Source: Bdellovibrionales bacterium Ga0074139 (GTDB taxonomy: Bacteria; Bdellovibrionota; Bdellovibrionia; Bdellovibrionales; Bdellovibrionaceae). Taken from it: a stretch of DNA of 64,000 nt. This document shows positions 7,943 through 15,923 of this stretch, one piece after another. A program made the translations under genes and the position numbers. How positions within the stretch are numbered: position 1 is the first letter of the stretch; every line of letters begins with the position of its first letter. The stretch spans positions 124,001 to 188,000 of the forward strand of contig LNEB01000011.1 in assembly GCA_001464795.1 (NCBI GenBank). The letters run 5' to 3'. The notes below the pieces were generated by a model. That model was given only the letters and a program-made list of their open reading frames with translations. It was not told the DNA's origin and did not search any database.

Positions 7943-9132
7943 CCCTTTTTGGCTTTATTAAAGGCAGCAGCTAAAGATCCCATATTTCCTGTACTTTGGC
8001 TGGATACCAATCTCCAGCTTTCATCGTCACCTTCAATGGGAAGTCCTAAACTGATTTTTCTTTCTTCGAAAAGAACCTGATCAATTTTTACTTTCACTTG
8101 ATCACCTTTCTTTTTATTTTCAAAAGAACTGCCTTCGGCCGCATCTCTCCATTTTGATTTTGGTAGCAAGCCATTAATTCCAGGAGCTAATTGAACAAAA
8201 AGTCCGAAGTTTTCTTTTTTATCAACTGTACCTTCCACGATGGCCCCGACAGGAAATAAAGTAGGAACCTGCATCCATGGATCACCCACACCACCGGCTT
8301 GTTTGATAGAAAGGGAGATTTTTAAGCGGCCATCCAATTCATCCATTTTGATAATCTTAACCTGAACTTTTTCACCAAGCTTAAGTCCTTCTGATGCGTG
8401 CTTAAGCCTGATAAAGCCAATTTCAGAGACATGAACCAATCCCTCAACTCCATCAGAGAACCTAACAAAAGCTCCGTAAGCTTCAAGACGTGTGACTTCA
8501 CCCGCTAGAATATCACCGACTTTGTTTTTTTCTAACCAAACACCCTCATTTTCAGCTTTTTGCAAATCTAATAGTTTTCTTCTAGATACAACTATGTTTC
8601 TTCCCGCCTCATCCAATTGGGTAATAATAAACTCATATTTTTTATCAACGAAATTTGAACCCTCTTGAACAAATGATGAGTCGATTTGGCTGATAGGACA
8701 GAAAGCTTTTCGCCCTTGAATATCCACGCGAAATCCACCTTTAACGACCTCAAGAACTCGTCCTTCCACTGGAAGCTCCATATCAAAGGCATCTTGCAAA
8801 CTATCGATGTCTGCTGCCACCTTTTTTGAACCTTTTCGAGTCACTCGAATTTCACCTTCACGAGCACGCAGAACAGTGACTTCTATAATATCACCTACTT
8901 TATATTTTAATTTTTTTTCATCATCTAAAAGATCAACTCTTAGCATGACGGCATCTTGTGGTGTCCCCGTGGAAACAAAAGCCTCTTCTTGGCCAATGGA
9001 TAAAATTTCTGCTTTAAATGTTTGTCCGACTGAAACTTGACCAGAAGCTCGGTCCAAGGATTTTTCAAATAAACTTTCAAAATCATTGGCTTCATTTTGT
9101 ACGTCATCACCAAAAAGATCTTTTTTAGACAT
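7939..9132 (-). CDS. S1 RNA-binding domain protein (ribosomal protein S1-like, four repeats)
   Basis: This 397-residue protein has four S1 (OB-fold) repeats, at about residues 35-100, 120-185, 203-275 and 290-365. The third carries the strongest signature (VGDILAGEVTRLEAYGAFVRF, then GLVHVSEIG). Full-length ribosomal S1 has six repeats, so this shorter form is likely an S1 paralogue acting in translation initiation or RNA handling rather than rpsA itself. The N-terminus is acidic. AAGGAAG lies upstream of the ATG. It follows the glycosyltransferase gene by 39 bp on the same strand. Confidence 0.85.
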   Translation of the reverse strand: MSKKDLFGDDVQNEANDFESLFEKSLDRASGQVSVGQTFKAEILSIGQEEAFVSTGTPQDAVMLRVDLLDDEKKLKYKVGDIIEVTVLRAREGEIRVTRKGSKKVAADIDSLQDAFDMELPVEGRVLEVVKGGFRVDIQGRKAFCPISQIDSSFVQEGSNFVDKKYEFIITQLDEAGRNIVVSRRKLLDLQKAENEGVWLEKNKVGDILAGEVTRLEAYGAFVRFSDGVEGLVHVSEIGFIRLKHASEGLKLGEKVQVKIIKMDELDGRLKISLSIKQAGGVGDPWMQVPTLFPVGAIVEGTVDKKENFGLFVQLAPGINGLLPKSKWRDAAEGSSFENKKKGDQVKVKIDQVLFEERKISLGLPIEGDDESWRLVSSQSTGNMGSLAAAFNKAKKG

Positions 9133-9171
9133 AAATACTTCCTTTATTAAAAGAGGCCTAGATTGACATGC

Positions 9172-10275
9172 CTAAAAGGTTTTGGTCAAAGTTTTATAAA
9201 TTTCGAAGTTACCCATCACCATAGATTCTAGGCTAAAATCACTTAAAACATGCTTTCTAGCATTTTGGCTTAATTGCTTTAACTTTTCAGGGTTCTGCAT
9301 CAATTCGTTTAATGATAAAGCCAACTTTTCATGGTCACCAACTTCGACTAACAGTCCTGTTTTTTGATCCAAAATGATTTCTGGAATGCCCCCGACTCGA
9401 CTTCCCACCGGACAACATCCGGCCAAAATTGCATCCAGGATAACCGTTCCTAAGCCTTCATTGTTGGAGGGAATCGCAAGAATATCTAAACTTGATAAGA
9501 ATTCAGGAACATTTTTAAGAAAACCTAAGAAGAGAACATGTGAGTGAAGATCTAATGTGTGAACCAGTTGTTCAAGGTTTGATTTTTCAGATCCTTCACC
9601 AGCTATTAATATTCGAAAGTTGGGATTTAAAGCTTTAAGCCTAGCGGCTGCACGGATTAAAGTGGGATAACCTTTTTGATTCGACAGTGCTGAAGCATTT
9701 CCAATAATAAAAAAGTGTTGGGGAATATTGAATTTTAGACGCATCTTCTTTTGTAAATCATTGCGGTCGAGGGAGTTATAAATCTCAGCATCGACAGCAC
9801 TTTTTACGACTGATATTTTTTCTTGAGGCACACCATAAGCAATTAAAATGTCTGCGATCGCTGATGAAATAGCTACGAAATGATCAACACCTGAACTTAA
9901 ATACTTTTTTCGCGTAAGAAATTTGTCCTTGGGTCTATTATCAACCCGCCTGTGAACGACGACTTTTATGTTTGGACAAAAAGACTTCACATACAAAGCC
10001 AATGTGTGAGCCTTTGCAGAGTGCGCATCGATGATTTGAATTTTGTTGTACTTAACTTCTTTGACGAGTTTAAAAATATTTCTTGGATCATAAGGATTAC
10101 CACTGGAAAGTGCCAACAGCTCACAGTCCCATCTTTTTTCTTGAATTGCGATACTATCAACAGGAGCAGCTGCCCATTGCTTTTCAACTTTTCCAATAAG
10201 GCCATGAATCAAAGCTTTCACCTGATTCTCTCCGCCTCGCCAAGTTTTTTCCGTATCTAAATGAAGTACTCGCAT
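9172..10275 (-). CDS. Glycosyltransferase family 4-like (GT-B fold)
   Basis: This retaining GT-B sugar transferase has 367 residues. The N-terminal acceptor domain starts MRVLHLDTEKTWRGGENQ, with the GG-EN loop usual in the family. The C-terminal donor domain has ILIAGEGSEKSNLE and the loop PSNNEGLGTVILDAILAG followed by VGGIPEII. The usual EX7E donor motif reads EX7D here, a conservative change. It probably adds a sugar to lipopolysaccharide, capsule or another glycolipid; donor and acceptor cannot be told. No other polysaccharide genes lie nearby. An AGGAGG precedes the ATG. Confidence 0.85.
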   Translation of the reverse strand: MRVLHLDTEKTWRGGENQVKALIHGLIGKVEKQWAAAPVDSIAIQEKRWDCELLALSSGNPYDPRNIFKLVKEVKYNKIQIIDAHSAKAHTLALYVKSFCPNIKVVVHRRVDNRPKDKFLTRKKYLSSGVDHFVAISSAIADILIAYGVPQEKISVVKSAVDAEIYNSLDRNDLQKKMRLKFNIPQHFFIIGNASALSNQKGYPTLIRAAARLKALNPNFRILIAGEGSEKSNLEQLVHTLDLHSHVLFLGFLKNVPEFLSSLDILAIPSNNEGLGTVILDAILAGCCPVGSRVGGIPEIILDQKTGLLVEVGDHEKLALSLNELMQNPEKLKQLSQNARKHVLSDFSLESMVMGNFEIYKTLTKTF

Positions 10276-10445
10276 ATAGACCTAAGGCCTCCTGAATCTC
10301 TACTTTTCTCATATTCATTATGAATTCACAAACCGAAGTCTTGCGATTTTAAGCTAGGTTTTATGAACCGGACTACCTTCATCATAAAAAACCGCAATGC
10401 TAGTAAATGGACCAATCAATCGACATTAGCCAAGAGGGGGATTCA

Positions 10446-11207
10446 ATGTCAAAATCACTAATCACTGCACTTTCAGTTTTAGCTCTGTCTTTAACTGTAC
10501 AGGCGGCAAAACCAATTCAATCTTTTATCGTGGGCGGAGAAAACGCTCTTGTAGGAGAATTTCCATACATCGTTTCATTACAAAGTGGGTCTCACTTTTG
10601 TGGCGGGTCTTTAATTTCTGAAAGTTGGGTTCTTACCGCAGCTCATTGCGTTGGTGGATCTAATATTAAGGTCGTAACAGGTCTTTATAATCAGAAAGTT
10701 CTAACAGGAACAGAAACATTTCGTGCTGCACGAGTTATTACGCATCCAAGTTATAACCGCTCGTCGATGGATTATGACTTTGCTTTGATTCAGTTGGACG
10801 GAAAATCAAGCTCAACACCTATTGCAATCAATGAAAATGAAATTTCAATTACCGATGGCAATGTGATCGAATCGACAACAGCTGGTTGGGGTTACACTCG
10901 TGAAGGAGCTTGGAGACTTTCCGATATACTACAAAAAGTCACAGTTCCACTGGTGCCCGCTGATGTTTGCTTAAAAAGTTACGCGGATGTGACAGAGCAA
11001 ATGCTTTGTGCGGGTTTACCGCAGGGCGGAAAAGATTCTTGTCAGGGTGACAGTGGAGGCCCACTTGTTGTTTTTGATTACGTGAAGAACATGACTGTCC
11101 TAGCTGGTGTCGTCAGTTGGGGAGAAGGTTGCGCTAGACCTAATAAATACGGTGTTTATGCAAAAGTAAATTCAGTGACTGACTGGATAAAAGACACAGC
11201 CAAATAA
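10446..11207 (+). CDS. Secreted trypsin-like serine protease (S1A), first of a tandem pair
   Basis: This 253-residue chymotrypsin-fold protease has a signal peptide (MSKSLITALSVLALSLTVQA). The triad is His67 (TAAHC), Asp111 (DFALI) and Ser203 (GDSGGP). Asp197 sits at the Asp189 position of trypsin, predicting cleavage after Lys/Arg. The mature N-terminus would be IVGG at residue 28, but the residue before it is Phe, not Arg or Lys, so a trypsin-type enzyme would not activate it. ATG at 10446 follows GAGGGGG and starts the signal peptide; the upstream ATG at 10407 is unlikely. A terminator follows at 11242. Confidence 0.93.
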   Translation: MSKSLITALSVLALSLTVQAAKPIQSFIVGGENALVGEFPYIVSLQSGSHFCGGSLISESWVLTAAHCVGGSNIKVVTGLYNQKVLTGTETFRAARVITHPSYNRSSMDYDFALIQLDGKSSSTPIAINENEISITDGNVIESTTAGWGYTREGAWRLSDILQKVTVPLVPADVCLKSYADVTEQMLCAGLPQGGKDSCQGDSGGPLVVFDYVKNMTVLAGVVSWGEGCARPNKYGVYAKVNSVTDWIKDTAK

Positions 11208-11241
11208 TTTACACGTTGGTTCATTTTTTAATGACATAAGA

Positions 11242-11270
11242 AAGGCTGATCTCTGGATCAGCCTTTTTTT
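11242..11270 (+). terminator. Intrinsic terminator after the first trypsin gene
   Basis: AAGGCTGATC and GATCAGCCTT form a perfect 10-bp stem with a TCTG loop, followed by a run of T to 11270. It separates the two tandem protease genes into independent transcripts. Confidence 0.9.
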
Positions 11271-11350
11271 ATGACGCAGTACCAAAATCCCGTCTTAGGT
11301 CTTGCAAGTCCTTGGTCCTGACTGAAAACTTATTGACCAGGGGGACATGG

Positions 11351-12121
11351 ATGAAAAAATTAACGTTACTAATAGCTTTTGCTATTTCGTGCACAGGATG
11401 GGCTCAAAATTCACCGCGGATTGTGGGAGGGGAACTCGCAAATGCTGGAGATGTACCTTTTATGGTATCGCTTCAATCAGGTGGAAGACATTTTTGTGGC
11501 GCATCACTGATACAAAGAAACTGGATACTAACGGCCGCTCATTGTGTTCGTGGTCAATCAACACGTGGTTTAACAGCTCTTGTTGGTGCTTATAACCTAG
11601 GCCAAAGAAACCAAGGCGAGCGCTTTCAAGTCGAAAAAATTGTAGTACATCCTAATTATGGAAGTGGTGTTGGCTACGATTTCGCACTTATCAAAATTAG
11701 CTCTCAAGCAAGAACACAAACCGTTGAACTCAGCCGAGGCCAAATTGGTGTTCCTGATCAAGCTCAGCAAAAAATCATTGCAACAGCTGCTGGTTTTGGG
11801 GTTTCAAGACAAGGTGGATGGTCAACAGAATCAATTCTAAGAAAAGTCAATTTACCATTGGTTTCTCAGCAAGAATGTAACCGCGCTTACGGCGGCAGAA
11901 TTACAGATCAGATGATTTGTGCTGGTGTTCCTCAAGGTGGAATCGATTCTTGCCAAGGTGATAGCGGCGGTCCTTTGTATTTACAAAGACCTAATGGCTC
12001 GCCCGTATTAATTGGCGTGGTTAGTTGGGGTGAGGGCTGTGCAAGACCTAATAAGTATGGTGTTTATGCACGTGTAAGCTCTGTTATTCCATGGATCGAT
12101 CAGACAGTTCAAACTCGCTAA
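11351..12121 (+). CDS. Secreted trypsin-like serine protease (S1A), second of the tandem pair
   Basis: This 256-residue paralogue of the preceding gene shares the C-terminal GVVSWGEGCARPNKYGVYA block. The signal peptide is MKKLTLLIAFAISCTGWAQ. The triad is His64, Asp110 and Ser206; Asp199 occupies the trypsin Asp189 position. Unlike its neighbour, activation would occur after Arg23 (SPR|IVGG), so it can be cut by itself or another trypsin. ATG at 11351 follows CAGGGGG; an earlier in-frame start at 11312 would precede the signal peptide. The stop abuts the stop of the opposing mipA-like gene. Confidence 0.93.
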   Translation: MKKLTLLIAFAISCTGWAQNSPRIVGGELANAGDVPFMVSLQSGGRHFCGASLIQRNWILTAAHCVRGQSTRGLTALVGAYNLGQRNQGERFQVEKIVVHPNYGSGVGYDFALIKISSQARTQTVELSRGQIGVPDQAQQKIIATAAGFGVSRQGGWSTESILRKVNLPLVSQQECNRAYGGRITDQMICAGVPQGGIDSCQGDSGGPLYLQRPNGSPVLIGVVSWGEGCARPNKYGVYARVSSVIPWIDQTVQTR

Positions 12122-12919
12122 TTAGTTTTTTGATTCTTTTAGAATATAATTAACACCAATAAAAAAAGTAAAAGCCTGCTCTGTTAAAAAGAGTGGGCTT
12201 TTTTTATTGGCGGAATCTGAGTAATCTGTATAAGCCCAACCAACATAAGTATTCCAACGCAGTTTTTGAAACTGCAAAAGATATCCTAGCTCCTGACTCA
12301 AAAGACCTGATCGACTTCTAAATTGAGTTCTTGTCGCTGTTGCATCTTGATTTTCTACATCATAATAAAGAGCTTGTAATTTTCTAGATCCAAATCTTGA
12401 TGTAAAAAAAAGACGATTGAAAATTTTTGTCTCACTTAAAATTTCTGATTTCCATTCATGGTTCAATACAGCTCTCATTTGTAATGCCGAACCAGATGCT
12501 TTTTGATTATCGACAGCTAAACTTAAACTTTCATAATAACCTAAAATGAGTTCTAACCAATCCACAGGTTTATAAAGTAGCTGGGGACCCAGCGCAAGCA
12601 ATGCAGGAAGATCCTCCATTCCCTTTCGTGCCGAATTTTCGGAAGAATCCAGAGGGGGATAACCAAAACCTGAAATTTCAAGTTTCAATTTTTCAGATCT
12701 AAATAAAAAAATCTGAGCTCCGTCTCGGTCATCGGCATATAAAATATCACCCCGATATTCAAATGTGGGAATAGGTAGTGCCAGCTGAGTGTACTGATCA
12801 GAGGCCGGATATTGTTCAAAACGAACGCCTCCAAAGCCGATTCCAAAATCCCACTTCGGTTGGGATTCCTCTGCAGCATATAATGTTGTTCCAAGCAAAA
12901 TAAAAAATAAAACTTTCAT
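12122..12919 (-). CDS. MipA/OmpV family outer-membrane protein
   Basis: This 265-residue outer-membrane beta-barrel of the MipA/OmpV family has a short signal peptide (MKVLFFILLGTTLYA). Family features are PIPTFEYRGDILYADDRDGAQIFLF near the N-terminus, read in two pieces, then alternating amphipathic strands, GPQLLYKP and a final hydrophobic strand region. E. coli MipA is a scaffold for murein synthesis enzymes, while OmpV relatives are general porin-like proteins; which applies here is open. Its ATG overlaps the upstream GST stop by 4 bp, so the two form an operon. Confidence 0.8.
   Translation of the reverse strand: MKVLFFILLGTTLYAAEESQPKWDFGIGFGGVRFEQYPASDQYTQLALPIPTFEYRGDILYADDRDGAQIFLFRSEKLKLEISGFGYPPLDSSENSARKGMEDLPALLALGPQLLYKPVDWLELILGYYESLSLAVDNQKASGSALQMRAVLNHEWKSEILSETKIFNRLFFTSRFGSRKLQALYYDVENQDATATRTQFRSRSGLLSQELGYLLQFQKLRWNTYVGWAYTDYSDSANKKSPLFLTEQAFTFFIGVNYILKESKN
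12172..12205 (+). terminator. Intrinsic terminator of the second trypsin gene, inside the opposing mipA-like gene
   Basis: AAGCCTGCTCT (12172-12182) pairs with AGAGTGGGCTT (12190-12200) through 11 positions, two of them G-U in RNA, with a 7-base loop, followed directly by T to 12205. It lies 51 bp past the protease stop and antisense to codons near the end of the MipA-like gene. Confidence 0.8.
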
Positions 12920-13584
12920 TCAAAATCGACCGGGCCACCTTTTTCGATGGCTTTTTTGTAAGCGGGGCGATTTTGTATAGTTTTTAAAAAATTTTGAAGT
13001 TTGGGATAAGCTTTGTTATCTTTCAAGTTTGTCAGTGCACCAAGAATAGCAAAGCTGATTTGAATATCAGCAGCCGAAAATTCTGAACCTGCAAACCATT
13101 TGTTTTTTTCTAACTCGGATTCTAGAAATTTGAGGTTCAAATGAATCTGTGGATTTATATATAGCTTGTGAATATTTCTAGAAATTTCTTTCATCACTGG
13201 CTTAATAAAAAACGGCATGGGTTGTTTTGGGATCATATTAAAAATAAGACTTAGCACCAAGGGGGGCATCAGCGACCCTTCTGTGTAATGCATAAAATAT
13301 TGATACTTGAGATATTGATCAGAACCAACATCAGGTCGAAGGCGACCTTTGCCATAGCGATCAATCAAATATTCAATGATTGCGCCTGACTCTGCAATTG
13401 TGTGATCACCATCTGTAATGACTGGTGATTTACCCAATGGATGAACTTTAAATAACTCAGGGGGTGCCGTTTGAGCTTTTGGATGTCTTTGATAAGTCTT
13501 AATCGTGTAAGGTATTTCAAGCTCCTCAAGAAGCCATAAAATTCGATGGGACCGAGAGCGAGTCAGATGATGAACGATAATCAT
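12916..13584 (-). CDS. Glutathione S-transferase family protein
   Basis: This 222-residue protein has a thioredoxin-like N-terminal domain (IIVHHLTRSRSHRILWLLEE, then the GKSPVITDGDHTIAESGAI glutathione-binding region with the conserved Ser/Glu) and an all-helical C-terminal domain (WFAGSEFSAADIQISF). These are cytosolic GST hallmarks. Ser10 or Ser12 is a candidate for the catalytic residue. It may detoxify electrophiles or have another glutathione-dependent role. It is divergent from the DCC-family redox gene and leads a two-gene operon with the MipA-like gene. Confidence 0.9.
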   Translation of the reverse strand: MIIVHHLTRSRSHRILWLLEELEIPYTIKTYQRHPKAQTAPPELFKVHPLGKSPVITDGDHTIAESGAIIEYLIDRYGKGRLRPDVGSDQYLKYQYFMHYTEGSLMPPLVLSLIFNMIPKQPMPFFIKPVMKEISRNIHKLYINPQIHLNLKFLESELEKNKWFAGSEFSAADIQISFAILGALTNLKDNKAYPKLQNFLKTIQNRPAYKKAIEKGGPVDFE

Positions 13585-13677
13585 ATTAATACCACCTTTT
13601 GAGCTGTGCCTAAGTCTACGAAACTATTAGCAATTTTTCCACAAGACTTTTAGTTTAAGATATTGTAAACTATCCAA

Positions 13678-14097
13678 ATGGAAAATCACAAGCTTCAAGT
13701 CTTTTATGATGGCCAATGCGTTGTATGCTCAATGGAAATTGATTTCTACCGCCGCAAACCGAGGCAGGAATTAATTGAATGGGTGGACATTTCCAACCCC
13801 AACTTCAAAGCCGAAGCCCATGGTTTAGACCCTGACCGTGTGCATGCCCGTTTTCATGCCATTGAAGCTGGAAAAATTTATGAAGGTGTTGAGGCCTTTC
13901 AGAAAATCTGGAATGTCTTAGGAATATGGAAAGCTCTTAATTGGTCTGCTGAAAATAAAGCACTTAGGCCAATTTTTAATTTAGGCTATGATCTGTTTGT
14001 TAAAGCCAGACCCTATTTGCCACGAAAAAATAATGTCGTATGTGACGATAATTCTTGCACCCCTGTTGAGAGTAAAACTAAAGGAAAATCATTATGA
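13678..14097 (+). CDS. DCC family (DUF393) thiol-disulfide oxidoreductase-like protein
   Basis: This 139-residue member of DUF393 is named for its DxxCxxC motif, here VFYDGQCVVCSMEIDFY near the N-terminus, with the two cysteines at 14 and 17. A partner reaction is not established for the family. Two more cysteines near the C-terminus (CDDNSC) could bind metal or form a disulfide. It starts a five-gene operon (DCC, OsmC, TIGR03643, DUF2256/DUF3253, DUF3750) in which neighbouring genes overlap or nearly touch; the 3' end overlaps the OsmC start by 4 bp. Confidence 0.85.
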   Translation: MENHKLQVFYDGQCVVCSMEIDFYRRKPRQELIEWVDISNPNFKAEAHGLDPDRVHARFHAIEAGKIYEGVEAFQKIWNVLGIWKALNWSAENKALRPIFNLGYDLFVKARPYLPRKNNVVCDDNSCTPVESKTKGKSL

Positions 14098-14525
14098 TTC
14101 AATACCCCATGTCTTTTTCTGCTGAATCCCAATCGCCATCTGGAATTGCAACCCTGTGGTCCACTGAAACTTCCAATGGAAAAGTCAGTGCTGCCATTCC
14201 TCCAGAATTTGAAGGTCCTGGAAATGGTTTCAGTCCTGAAGACTTTTATGTTTTAGCTTTAACAAATTGTTTTATTGCTACATTTAAAGTTTTTGCCGAA
14301 AAATCAAAACTGAACTACCAAGACATTACCGCAAAGGGACACCTTACTTTGGATCGAGATGAAAAAGGTGTTCCTTGGATGAAAACATTCTTACTTAAAG
14401 TGCATTTATCTGGATGCATCGAGGAAGAAAAAGCTCAAAGAATTTTAAACAAAGTCAGCCAATCGTGTATGGTTTTGAATTCAGTCAAAACTGAAAAAGC
14501 ATTTGAATTCAGTGTGAGTGCTTAG
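14094..14525 (+). CDS. OsmC/Ohr family protein
   Basis: This 143-residue OsmC-fold protein has two conserved redox cysteines in LTNCFIATF and SQSCMVLNSVK. These are the peroxidatic and resolving pair of OsmC/Ohr hydroperoxide reductases. The central helix region (FSPEDFYVLALTNC) is typical. It probably reduces organic hydroperoxides in the cytoplasm, which suits its partner DCC-family redox protein upstream. It is coupled by a 4-bp overlap upstream and abuts the TIGR03643 gene downstream. Confidence 0.9.
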   Translation: MIQYPMSFSAESQSPSGIATLWSTETSNGKVSAAIPPEFEGPGNGFSPEDFYVLALTNCFIATFKVFAEKSKLNYQDITAKGHLTLDRDEKGVPWMKTFLLKVHLSGCIEEEKAQRILNKVSQSCMVLNSVKTEKAFEFSVSA

Positions 14526-14831
14526 ATGGCTATTTCATCGAAGAAAAAAGAAAAGTGGCAACAACTTAGCCTTGAGGATCAAGATCGCCTTGTTCGCATG
14601 GGATGGGAAGACCGCTCGACTTTTGACTCCATTGAATACCAGTTTGGTTTAACTCCCAATGAATTTGTTCAATTCATGAGAACTCAATTGGACCGCAAGT
14701 CCTACGAGCGTTGGCGAAAAAGGGCCAACGAACAAGGTCACTTAAAGCATGAAAAAACTCGCGGGGTTAAGATCGATCGATTTCGCTGCTCTCGGCAAAG
14801 ATCTGATGGTTCCACCAAGGGTTGGAAGTGA
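14526..14831 (+). CDS. TIGR03643 family protein
   Basis: This 101-residue protein matches the small uncharacterised TIGR03643 family (DRLVRMGWEDRSTFDSIEYQ, then FGLTPNEFVQFMRTQL and YERWRKRA). It is basic and mostly helical and may bind nucleic acid, but no function is known. Members are often found beside DUF2256 genes, and that is the arrangement here: its TGA overlaps the GTG of the next gene. Confidence 0.88.
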   Translation: MAISSKKKEKWQQLSLEDQDRLVRMGWEDRSTFDSIEYQFGLTPNEFVQFMRTQLDRKSYERWRKRANEQGHLKHEKTRGVKIDRFRCSRQRSDGSTKGWK

Positions 14832-15196
14832 GCCAGTTAGAAAAAAACTGTGAAGTTTGTGGAAGAAAAATGGAATGGAGAAAATCCTGGGAAAAAAACT
14901 GGGACTCCATAAAGTATTGCAGTGATGCTTGTCGAAAAAATAAATCAAAAAATAAATCAACACTAGAAGAACAAATTTTACTCAAACTCCAATCCCGAAG
15001 TCGAGATTCTTCAATTTGTCCTAGTGAAGTTTTACCCGCCGATGACAAACAGGATAAAGTAAAAATGGAAGAAGTAAGGCAAGCCGCTAGACGGCTGGTT
15101 CATCAGGGTCTTATTGAAATCACACAAAAAGGACAGGTCGTGGACCCCTCAAAGTTTAAAGGTCCCATTCGCTTACGAATTAAGAAAGTGACATAA
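14828..15196 (+). CDS. DUF2256 plus DUF3253 two-domain protein
   Basis: This 122-residue protein starts at GTG 14828, overlapping the TGA of the previous gene (GTGA). The N-terminal DUF2256 zinc-binding module reads CEVCGRKMEWRKSW, then YCSDACRK, with four cysteines. The C-terminal part matches DUF3253, a small winged-helix-like domain (VRQAARRLVHQGLIEITQKG). The combination suggests a nucleic-acid-binding protein. It is not characterised. A TTG at 14822 is a possible alternative start adding two residues. Confidence 0.8.
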   Translation: MSQLEKNCEVCGRKMEWRKSWEKNWDSIKYCSDACRKNKSKNKSTLEEQILLKLQSRSRDSSICPSEVLPADDKQDKVKMEEVRQAARRLVHQGLIEITQKGQVVDPSKFKGPIRLRIKKVT

Positions 15197-15197
15197 A

Positions 15198-15923
15198 TTG
15201 AAAAACTTATTTTTAATTTTTATCACTTTTTTTTCAGTTAGTTGCACGACATCAAAAAATTGGCAAACAGCTTCGCGGGAAAGTGCAGGCCTAGCTCCCA
15301 AACCTGAAGAGCTGAAAGAAGCGATTTATCAAATTTATACAGCACGTGCTTTTTCATGGCGTGGATATTTGGGCATTCACCCATGGATTTCATGGAAAGA
15401 AAACTCAGCTTCAAGCTACACAGTGGCCGAAGTTACAAGTTGGGGACTTCGTCGTGCAGGCTCGAGTTTATCTGTCAAAGAAGATCTACCCGATCGATTT
15501 TGGTATGATCACGAACCCACCGTTATTTTTGAAGTTCGTGGACAGCAAGCCGAAGTCTTAATTGCAAAAACGAAAGCCCTTATCCAGACTTATCCCTACA
15601 GCGATCGATACACCGTTTGGCCAGGACCCAATAGTAATACCTTTGTCGATTATGTAATAAGAAATACGCCCGAGCTTACAGTTGAACTTCCGCCCGAAGC
15701 CATTGGAAAAGACTATTTAGCTAATAACAATTTTTTTGAAAAAAGTCCGGGAGGATATGGTTATCAATTTTCTGTTTATGGACTTTTTGGAATAACAGTC
15801 GGCCTCACTGAAGGACTTGAGATCAATTTACTGGGAATGACATTCGGAGTGGATTTCTATTCGCCCGCTTTAAAGCTTCCCTTTATTGGCCGATTAGGAT
15901 TTAAAGATCAGCCTTTGAATTAA
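15198..15923 (+). CDS. DUF3750 family lipoprotein
   Basis: This 241-residue protein starts at TTG directly after the previous stop. It has a lipoprotein signal (LFLIFITFFSVSC, lipidated Cys at about residue 16). The body matches DUF3750, whose hallmark WRGYLGIHPWISWK and the WPGPNSNTFVDYVIRN segment resemble a papain/NlpC-like fold, though I see no complete catalytic set and claim no activity. It is last in the five-gene operon. The stop overlaps the opposing M23 gene's stop by TTAA. Confidence 0.8.
   Translation: MKNLFLIFITFFSVSCTTSKNWQTASRESAGLAPKPEELKEAIYQIYTARAFSWRGYLGIHPWISWKENSASSYTVAEVTSWGLRRAGSSLSVKEDLPDRFWYDHEPTVIFEVRGQQAEVLIAKTKALIQTYPYSDRYTVWPGPNSNTFVDYVIRNTPELTVELPPEAIGKDYLANNNFFEKSPGGYGYQFSVYGLFGITVGLTEGLEINLLGMTFGVDFYSPALKLPFIGRLGFKDQPLN

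Noticed and set aside
10341-10367. TTGCGA and TATGAA upstream of the first trypsin gene
   Set aside because: Spacing is only 15 bp and the match is partial; kept out of the features.
14767-15048. Minus-strand ORF of 93 codons overlapping TIGR03643 and DUF2256 genes
   Set aside because: Antisense to two recognised families in a tight operon; composition is a reflection of the other strand.
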